This document shows, piece by piece, positions 56,031 to 64,000 of a DNA stretch of 64,000 nt. Source of the DNA: Elgaria multicarinata webbii (taxonomy: Eukaryota; Chordata; Lepidosauria; Squamata; Anguidae); contig NC_086185.1 in the NCBI RefSeq assembly GCF_023053635.1, positions 5,489,001 to 5,553,000 on the forward strand. Reading direction: 5' to 3'. The notes below the pieces were generated by a model. That model did not search any database. It was not told the origin of the DNA and worked only from the letters and a program-made list of their open reading frames with translations. A program made the translations under genes and the position numbers. How positions within the stretch are numbered: the stretch's first letter is position 1; every line of letters starts with the position of its first letter.

Positions 56031-56229
56031 CAGGCCACCGAGGGAAGGACAGACAGCTTTTGCAGAGTCCTGTTGAAATTAGCCAGGGACAACATGTGGC
56101 TTGGGAAATTATTTAGTTAAAGACTGTTACATGCACTCCAATCCTGCCCGGCTTTTCTCAGAATCAATGGGGCTTGCTCCCAATGGATATAAAAGTTCAG
56201 TCTTGGAATATTTTCCTTTGACTATCCCC

Positions 56230-56264
56230 CATTATTATTATTATTATTATTATTGTTGTTGTTG

Positions 56265-56296
<32 letters not shown>

Positions 56297-56297
56297 T
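56230..56297. repeat. (ATT)n(GTT)n(ATT)n microsatellite
   Basis: About 22 triplets in three blocks. Confidence 0.93.
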
Positions 56298-57126
56298 TAA
56301 AAAACCCAATAATTCCCATTCTCTCTTTTTAATAGTTTAATAGGGATGGGGACAAAAGACCTTAACATGAATATTTGGCTTTAGAAAATGTGTCACCTGG
56401 TGAAGGGATAGTTTTTTAAGGCAGTTTGAAAGAGGAATAACTGATTGGATCGCAAACACTCATCCCAGTATTGTCCCAGGTTAAGTAGGATTTGTAGGCT
56501 TTATATGGTTTCAAAAACCTGCCAGACCTCTTTGTCCTTGGTTAGCTGTAGGGCGAAACATATGCCTGCTGTACACCACGGGAATTGTTGTTTGCCCCAA
56601 ACCAATTTCAGTTTTCTCTCTCTCTCTTTAAAAAGAAAAGAAAAGAAAAGAAAAGAAAAGACCTGTCTGCAGACAGTTTGTAACAATTTGTGGTTACTTT
56701 TGTCCTTTGCCATGTGTAGACTTGAAGCTGGCATCGTTAATTGTACTGTTAATTAAGGACTTTAAGCAATAAGCTTGTTAAAACTGCTCTGCCATTTATT
56801 TCTCTTAGATGCATTTGATGCTGTCAAGTTATGTATGCTAATTGGATTTCTGAGTCATTGTGTGTGTGTGTAAAAGGGATAACTCTATTCTCACATGAAA
56901 ACTCTTGCAGTTCCTTCCTAGGAGAATATTATTCATCTATGAATCACCTGCCTTCCCCCCACCCCTTTTCCATTATTTACCCAGGATCATGTAGTGCACT
57001 TTCCACCCAACCTGGTGCCCTTCAGCTATGTTTGAATGCAACTGGCCATGTGGGCTGGGGATAATGGGATTTGCAGTCCAATCCATCCAGAGCACACCAG
57101 GTTGGGGGGTAGGCTTCTGTATCTTT
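56298..57126. other. No gene; (GAAAA)n near 56634-56660
   Basis: Unique-looking intronic sequence. A palindromic fragment near 57000-57075 resembles the 14805 repeat. Confidence 0.4.
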
Positions 57127-57345
57127 AGATCAGGGGTCTTGAACCTCAGGCCTGCATGCCAAAACTGGCCCACTTAGGGACCCAATCCACCCCAATTCTA
57201 AGTTCTGCAAAAGGCCACCCTCACTTTTCCCAGACTGCCAATCATTTGCGGTTTCTTGGCTTTTGCATGATCCTTTCTCCATTCTAAAAAAAACAAAACA
57301 AAACTTAGAATGCCTCTTCTAAGGCTTACAGATTCAACGGAACAA
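57127..57345 (+). mobile_element. DNA repeat family A, copy 3 (partial)
   Basis: GGGTCTTGAACCTCAGGCCT corresponds to 16078-16098, and AGAATGCCTCTTCTAAGGCTT corresponds to 17133-17155 and 24856-24878 (quoted shortened). Confidence 0.6.
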
Positions 57346-57382
57346 ATATAGACTTAAATGTTCTATTGTTCTGATAGTTTCC

Positions 57383-57717
57383 TAGAATCATAGAATAGTA
57401 GAGTTGGAAGGGGCCTACAAGGCCATCGAGTCCAACCCCCTGCTCAATGCAGGAATCCACCCTAAAGCATCCCTGACAGATGGTTGTCCAGTTGCCTCTT
57501 GAAGGCCTCTAGTGTGGGAGAGCCCACCACCTCCCTAGGTCATTGGTTCCATTGTCATACTGCTCTAACAGTCAGGAAGTTTTTTCCTGATGTCTAGCTG
57601 GAATCTGGTTTCTTGTAACTTCAGCCCATTATTCCGTGTCCTGCACTCTGGGATGATCGAGAAGAGATCCTGGCCCTCCTCTGTGTGACAACATTTTAAG
57701 TATTTGAAGAGTGCTTA
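57383..57717 (-). mobile_element. CR1 LINE 3' part
   Basis: Reverse CR1 end and last ORF2 part, matching 18057-18392. Confidence 0.93.
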
Positions 57718-59200
57718 CACTCTTATTATTTACTCAGATTATTACAATGTCTGTGCACCAAGGACAAGCAAGTCCTAGTTTGCAAACTGAAACTACAACT
57801 CTCAAATGCAAGAGCAAGATGCATTTCTGCCTCTAGGGAGCACTTCCATGGAAGCAGAGACTGAAACTAATACTGATAGCTATAGGTCAGAAAATGACTC
57901 TGATTAAATTTCATGCATATTCATTGAATCTTGGTCCCCGCCCCCATTTTCTCAGTTCTTTTTATGGGAATGGGGGCTTTATGTCTTGACACTGGAGGAC
58001 TAGCGGAGACATAATTTTCTTTGTTACTAATGTTGGTGGCTTCTTCAGTTGTTGTTTTTTAAAATTGTTTTTTACCTGCTCCTCATAAACTGGCAGAACC
58101 AAAGAGGTTCCTTACAGTCCAGGTATTCCTAACAGTTCAGGAGCTTGTAGCTCCATTTGTTACCAAAATAAGTTTAAAAAAATAAATTAAATTGGTAATA
58201 ATTGTTTGAATACACTACAATGTAATAATTTTATGCCAAACCAACTTGGACATAATTACATTTTATGTTCCTAAAGTAGCAAAGTGACTTTCAATCTGTA
58301 AAATGTGCTAATATTGCATTATTTCAATTTTTCTGAAAATTTCCATTTCCCCCCCCCCCCCAAAAAAAACGAGGAAAAACCGGGTTTTTTCCACGGTTTC
58401 AAAATTTCTGGAAATTTTACATCTCTAGCAGGAGGTCAAATATGCAACATCTGATGATGATTTGATTGTTAATGGTTCCACTGATGTCTATTAAGCCACA
58501 ATATGCTAATGTTTGGGGGTATTTCCCCTCCCCTCCACCCACACCTTTTGCCTTCAGACCCATCCATCCCCTGGAATGCAGCCCCCGAGGTCTCCTCTGA
58601 AATTAAATCCACTCCTTCACACCTTAGATAGCACCTTTAGCGTTCTGACTGTTTTGATTCAAATCTAGAGCAGATTTACTTCCCAACTGACATTGCAGCT
58701 ACCAGACTGCACTGCTCAGTACGCGTTGGCTTCATGAGTAACTTCTGGAGCTATTCCTGGCCCCACTGGCTCTGCTGTTTTGAGAGACCCTGTGAGGTTG
58801 CCATGACCAGGTTTTGATCGTCTGTGGCGGGAGAGATCTCCACAGCAAAGTGCAGCCAGAAAGTTGGAAGCGGAAGCCAGTGTTTTTCTAGACTACTCAA
58901 AACACTGTTGCCATCTCAGAAAGCAGTAATTCTATCTGGGTATGATTCGTGGAAGGTGGAATAAACATGCCTTGGACAAAGTAGAAAATGTTAATATTTC
59001 ATGCATCTGGGGAGGCATTCTCCACTCAATGCTTCAGGATGGAATGTTCTGTGCTAGGAACACATTCTCTCCCCCCCTCCCCCACCCCCGGTAAGGTTTT
59101 CTCTGATTATTTTGAGCATGGAGCAATACAATCACTGATTATTATCTGTAAAGATGGTCAATAAAGATGTCTAAGCCTCTGTCTGGAATAAGTTAGACAC
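57718..59200. other. No recognisable gene or repeat
   Basis: Mostly unique AT-rich sequence with C and A runs near 58350. Confidence 0.45.
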
Positions 59201-59202
59201 AG

Positions 59203-59400
59203 TGGAGGCTGATGACTCCAATGTCACAGAGAAGTGAATCCACCTGGGTTTCAGTCAGGAGCTCTCCAAGGTGCTGAACCTGATTTCCAAAATAGATTCA
59301 GCACAATGGATCGTTCCTTTAGAGTTCTTACTGCTTCTGACTAAATCCCAGAGTGGATTCATTGCTCCACTGACATCGGACCTTCCACTGGTCAGACACA
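59203..59400 (+). mobile_element. Short repeat family D, copy 2
   Basis: AGTGGAGGCTGATGACTCCA, GTGAATCCACCTGGGTTTCA and GTCAGGAGC align with 62097-62170. Confidence 0.5.
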
Positions 59401-59504
59401 CTGAAAACTGTCCAGGCTGGATTTTTGTGGGGTGGGAGGGCTGGTTGGACCAGAATGTGGTGGCTGTATTTAGGTGCCTGCACGATTACATCTAAACAAT
59501 ATAA

Positions 59505-59580
59505 TCAAAGAATAGTAGAGTTGGAAGGGTCCTATAAGGCCATCAAGCCCAACCCCTGCTCAATGCAGGAATCCAGGAAT
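59505..59580 (-). mobile_element. CR1 LINE 3' end, short
   Basis: GAATAGTAGAGTTGGAAGGG and CCCTGCTCAATGCAGGAATC. Confidence 0.85.
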
Positions 59581-59734
59581 GATCATAACTCTTCTGCAGG
59601 GTGGGTGATCCGTATGTTGGCAGAGGTTTGTGATTCCCAATTGTTTAATATCCATGAGAAAAAGAAAGCTTCTCTTGCCTCAATTATCCTGTATGTGTGC
59701 ATGCATAGGTGTGTATATATGCAATGATGAGAGA

Positions 59735-59962
59735 CAGTGTGGTGTAGCGGCTAAAGTGTTGGACTGGGAGTCAGGAGATCCAGGTTCTAGTCCCCACTCA
59801 GCCATGGGTGCTCACTGGGTGACTTTGAGCCAGTCACAGACTTTCAGCTCGACCTACATCACAGGATTGTCGTTGTGAGGATAAAATAGAGAGGAGGAGG
59901 ATTATATACACCACCTTGGGTTCCTTGAGGAGGAAAACAGGTGGATAGAATTGCAATAAATA
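59735..59962 (+). mobile_element. Sauria-type tRNA-derived SINE
   Basis: GTGTGGTGTAGCGGCTAAAG (A box), CCAGGTTCTAGTCCCCACTC (B box), GGGTGACTTTGAGCCAGTCA, AGGATTGTCGTTGTGAGGAT and a LINE-like tail. The best preserved SINE in the window. Confidence 0.93.
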
Positions 59963-60489
59963 CAGAAATGAATAAAATGATGTACGCTAGAGTATCACTC
60001 TATTCCATCGTGGGTTGTGTCTTGAGGCACGCTTTGCACATAAGAGCAGCCACTATTGCATTGCTATGCAGGAGATGTCTTGAATCCCCCTTAAAACTCA
60101 GTCGTGTTATTTCTAGTCAATGCAAACTGCTAGGGTGATGCACGATTCTCAGATTCCATGGCCCCGCAACAAAGGGAAATTGCATTGGTTGATTTAATGT
60201 GTTTCCTTCTTTGCTTTTATCCACCCCATGTAACACTTGACTTCTTGTCATCAGCCTCTTGATGCTCCCTGCAATGGATTCTTGGAGAGGAAGACATAGC
60301 CATTTTCTTCGTTGAGAGTTTTTGGAAATGACCGTGCTCCGAAGGCAGGCTGCTTGCTGCCCTGCAGTTTAGGTTTCATGGGTGAAAGGCTTTTAAGTTG
60401 GGCTGAAGGACCTCTTTTGGGCTGAAGGCTGGTTTCAATTTGGGAGGCACTTTCCAGTGGTGGTTGGGGCCAAAAACACAAAAAGGACC

Positions 60490-60603
60490 AGCACTGCTAC
60501 CTCCAGTATCAGAGTCATTAAGCCCAGGTACACCAGGAGGGTGCTGTTGCACTCAGGTCCTGCTTGCAGGTTCCTGATCGACAGGTGGTCAGCCACTGTT
60601 TTT
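60490..60603 (+). mobile_element. CR1 LINE fragment, second subfamily
   Basis: CTGCTACCTCCAGTATCAGA, AGGAGGGTGCTGTTGCACTC and GGTGGTCAGCCACTGT. The last 3' part is missing. Confidence 0.75.
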
Positions 60604-60759
60604 GATCCATCTTCCCTTATTCCCTCTCCTTCCCTAGACCTGCCAGTTTGCCACGCCTTCCCTCTAAGATCTGCGCATATCAGCCAATGAGGCCCTCTGC
60701 CCATCCTCCCGCTCTGTGACATCAGGGCAGCTTAGCCAATTATTGCAGGGATCCCACTG

Positions 60760-61320
60760 CCACCCCCAAATCTCTTCACACATCACAATATGACGTGGTC
60801 CTGTAATTAATAGCCCAGACACTGGAAATCATCTTCTAAGGATGCATCTAGCAACAAAATGAGCTTGTTTTAAAGACAAAGAATGGATGCAGGTAAATTG
60901 GACTGCAGGCAGGAGCCTGCTCATTACCTTTTGGGTGCTTTGCTCATTACCCTACTGTGAGGGCAACCACTGATTTCCCTGTTGGGATGTAGCCCTTATC
61001 AACCTCAGCTTGAAATGGCAAAGTCACGGATGTGCTCATCAAGTTCCCTGATGAAGAATCCTTTGCTGGGTTCCTCTTACAATGGGAGCAATTAATGAAG
61101 GCGGCATGGCAGGGCTGGATCAGGTCGCTGTTCCTGGTATAAATGCAGCATTAAGGACTAAGGGGGGAAGTCATGGTTTACTACCTGTAACAACAATACA
61201 GTTCATTGGTTCTTAAATATCTTAATTACAGGGACCCATTAGGGGAGATAATTAGGGATTACTCTTTCCAGGTAAGAACAATTACATACATTCACCTCCC
61301 TAATGGAAGTGGGCACATGG
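60760..61320. other. Repeat-free stretch, candidate conserved non-coding element
   Basis: About 500 bases lack repeats and long frames. They include a dense set of homeobox-like words at 61190-61290 (CTTAATTACAG, GATAATTAGGG, ACAATTACAT). A candidate FGF13 intronic enhancer by composition only. Confidence 0.3.
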
Positions 61321-61332
61321 TTCTGCAATATT

Positions 61333-61420
61333 ACACACATTTACATGGGGGTAAGTCCCAATGAATTCTATAGGGCTGATGCCTGAGTAGATATGTATCG
61401 GACAGTACTATAAGTGATGA
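61333..61420. mobile_element. Palindromic repeat family C copy
   Basis: GGGGTAAGTCCCAATGAATT and GCCTGAGTAGATATGTATCGG. Confidence 0.55.
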
Positions 61421-61849
61421 TACAGGTTGCAGGGATCATAAGCCCCGGTATATTCAGTGGTGCTAACTGTAAACTTCATTGTTTCCTTGTTTATTTGTTT
61501 CATGCATTTACGATCCGCCTTCCCAAAGTTGTTTCAGCTGTGAGGCAGATCTGATAGTGAAAAAAAAATGGGGGAATGTAGCTCTTCAGAATGTAGGTGT
61601 GTCAGTGGTTACCCTGCCAATGGAAAGCTAGCCTCTCAAGGGAAGGGTTTTAGTGCCTCTCTCTGATCTTCACCCTGAGGTGCTAGTTTTCTACCTTGTG
61701 GAATTCTCTTTTTCTTTCTTTTATTGTTTTCATTTCTTAGTCACCCAGCAATAAGCAGAATTCCCAGGTTGTTGAACTGATTAAAACAGATTAAAATCCC
61801 GATTCTAATAAAACATTGATAACAGCACAGAAATTACTCTAAAACCAAC

Positions 61850-62075
61850 AACCATTTCAAAGGAGAGTAAATTAACTCATTTTCAGTAACCATCACATAA
61901 TACACAGAGCCATTAAAAAAAATCCTCAAAGAGCTAAATATCCCCCCCATCCTAAAATCACAGTGGAATGCAGGAATTAAAACATTAACACAAATCATTC
62001 TAACAGTTATTTTAAAAAGGTCTTTAAAGGTCTTTGCCTGGTGCCAAAAAGACGTGAATGTAGATGCAGCTTGGA
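61850..62075 (-). mobile_element. L2 LINE 3' end, eroded
   Basis: A-rich 3' part, then GGTCTTTGCCTGGTGCCAAA and GACGTGAATGTAG, the reversed L2 end also seen at 47790. Confidence 0.65.
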
Positions 62076-62093
62076 AAAATAGTCTGTGCTGCA

Positions 62094-62203
62094 GCCAGTT
62101 GGGGCAGGTGGCTCCGATGTTGGTGGGGTGGTGAATCCATTCTGGGTTTCAGTAAGAACCAGTCAGAACTCTAACAGAGTGATCCAGCCTACCTCCACTG
62201 GTT
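62094..62203. mobile_element. Short repeat family D, copy 3
   Basis: CCAGTTGGGGCAGGTGGCTC at the left faces CCTACCTCCACTGG at the right, so the unit ends in short inverted repeats. Confidence 0.55.
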
Positions 62204-62944
62204 GCAGCCCATCTCCATATCGAACATTGCATGGACACCTGGGGAAGGACTTCAATCGCTGATCACAGCTTTGTATGTGAAGGGCATTTAAGTAGGTGGT
62301 GTTTTTTTTAAAAGTGGTACAGTCCTAGTGGAACTATATCATATTCTTTCTCTGACCATTAATTTCCAAAGAGGGATGCTAGAGAAATTTGAGATGGACT
62401 GAAATGAATGTGGATTTCTAAGAAGCCCACCTGCGGAATTCGGAGTTTTTTTGTTTGTTTTGTTTTTAACTTTCCCGAAATTTGCACAAATCCATCCGTA
62501 GGAAAATAGCCAGGTTTCTGCAAAGACATATGCCATACTGGAAAATATACATGTGGAAAAGTCAAAGGGAATAGGGGACAATGCACTAAATGTTATGCAC
62601 TAACATAAATGATGTAAATTGTCTTGAACTTCGTTACAGAATTATTTGCATATTTTTTTCCGCATACCGGGAAACAAAAATTTGAATCCGTCTGTGCACG
62701 GATGCCGGAATGAACGAGACTGCACAATACAGTAAATACATGCAGGACGGGTTTCAGGAAATCCAGACATCCGTAGTTCCAAGTGAGCATTCTCTAGGTG
62801 GAAATAAAATATGCAAAGGAGGCTTAAAAGAATCTCCGGGCCCATGTCTGATATACCAGAACATGGGAAATAGCTACTGTCACTGGGGCTTTGCTCTCTC
62901 AGGATCCCCCCTTCTTTCTTCATTAAAAACACGAAGGCATCAGA
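62204..62944. other. No recognisable gene or repeat
   Basis: Unique-looking sequence. Overlapping short frames at 62339-62932 show no domain. Confidence 0.4.
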
Positions 62945-64000
62945 AATACGTGCAATTGTCTGCAGTCGTTATTGTCAAACAATGAGTGAGCAATGGGGAT
63001 TTGAGGCTTGGTATGTTTGCATGTCTTTCCTTACCCAGAATTTTACTGATTTCCCATTGCACAGCATGATAATTTTCCAGCTCAGCAAACACTGCTTTTC
63101 AGTGCTGTTTTGACAAGATTCTGGACTTTAGTCTTTGGGGGATGATTTGTGTGGCAGACAGTGTGTAAATGAAAATATGTTTGCCCCTGCTGTGGCGTTG
63201 AGCCATTTGAAGTATGGATTTGGAGCTCATTTGGCTTTGAAAACAGAGTTTTTATGGATAGCTAAAAACAATCCAACACAGCTCTTGGCTACCTTTGCAG
63301 TCTCTAAGGCTATCAAGATCTGCGTACTTGCTTGAGAATGAGCCCCATTGAACATAGTGGAACTTACTTCTGAGTAAACCTGTCCAAAGTTGTGTTATAA
63401 ATGCGAGACTGCATATGTAAACAGGTGATGGACTGTGCTGGCTCTGTGGTTGTGGCAAGCTATGTTTTACAGCCTTTTTAGTATCTTGATGCAGCTTTTC
63501 ATGGGCAGGATCCAAGCAAGGTCTTCCAAATTTCCACCATTCATTGATCAATATAACCAATTGAAAGATGAGAAAAAGTAGGACAATTGACCAGTGGATT
63601 TCTTTGGGATTTGTTTCTAAGTAGGTATGTTCAGTTCAGTCTTATCTTCTGGCAAACTGACCAGTTCTTTATTTTTTTTAGCAAGATAGTTTTGCAAGAT
63701 ATTTAAATAAGTATGTGTAGATTGTTGCTAATTGTTAGTGTTTCCTTCTTTGTCACAATGCCCTTTCCTTGGTCTCTGGTGTTCCCACAAAACCTTCACA
63801 AACTACCCAAAGAGTATCCAGAATCTTGTCAAAACAATATTCAAAAGCAGGGTTTGCTGAACTTGAAAACTATCGTGCTGTACAACAGGAAATCAGTAAA
63901 ATTCTAGGAAAGGGAAAGTATGCAAACACACCAAGCCTCAAATCCCCATTGCTCACTCATTGTTTGACAATAACGACTGCAGACAATTGCACGTATATCT
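62945..64000. repeat. Long inverted repeat, arms about 210 bases, running to the window edge
   Basis: 62945-63155 reads as the reverse complement of about 63785-64000. The outer 75 bases are almost identical (TGTCTGCAGTCGTTATTGTC, CAATGGGGATTTGAGGCTTG). The inner part is more diverged but clear (GTTTTGACAAGATTCTGGA). About 630 bases lie between, including a family C copy at 63338-63412. The arms may extend past the right edge. Confidence 0.85.

Noticed and set aside
59735-59810. tRNA gene
   Set aside because: A and B boxes are present, but the sequence continues as a SINE body and cannot fold as a complete tRNA.
38667-64000. FGF13 exon 1V (reading CHEIFCCPLKQVHHKENTE) downstream of 1Y
   Set aside because: I looked for it on the + strand and found no matching stretch. 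It probably lies beyond the right edge.

Overview
This window is vertebrate nuclear DNA, almost certainly from a squamate reptile. It carries three tRNA-headed Sauria-type SINEs, several CR1 subfamilies, many L2-type LINE ends with (AAT)n or (AATA)n tails, and hAT DNA transposons. It contains no bacterial-style operons. Nearly all long open frames are transposon genes or chance frames.

The only host coding sequence I can support is a 49-base exon on the + strand at 38618-38666. It encodes MSGKVIKSKEEKDASK and ends in a phase-1 GTAAGA donor. This matches the alternative first exon 1Y of FGF13, an intracellular FGF homologous factor. A GC- and CpG-rich region at about 37470-38760 looks like its promoter and 5' leader. 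The rest of the window is then best read as FGF13 upstream or intronic DNA filled with repeats. I could not find exons 1S, 1U, 1V or the shared exons.

Layout: 1-11260 is a deep nest of mobile elements. A hAT element with a BED-finger transposase lies in the right part of a second copy of its own family. That copy sits in the LTR of an old LTR/retrovirus-like fossil, which in turn seems to lie inside a third hAT copy. L2, CR1 and small DNA elements are inserted throughout. 11262-17930 holds LINE fragments, an isolated LINE endonuclease domain and a DNA element split by an L2. 17931-22734 is a small DNA transposon split by a nearly complete CR1 with an intact ORF1 and a lightly broken ORF2. 22735-37000 holds LINE fragments, a palindromic MITE and a U2 snRNA-LINE chimera. 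37470-41500 is the FGF13 1Y promoter, exon and following intron. 41500-64000 is intron with MITEs, CR1 and L2 pieces, two complete non-autonomous hAT elements (48902-51485 and 53312-55263, each with a perfect 8-base target duplication), SINEs and a long inverted repeat running off the right edge.

The main connection is that the two complete hAT elements share ends and internal sequence with the transposase-bearing copy at the left edge. The window therefore holds both a likely source type and its dependants. All family assignments come from reading motifs by eye. No database search was run, and most repeat boundaries are good to about 5-20 bases unless a target duplication is given.
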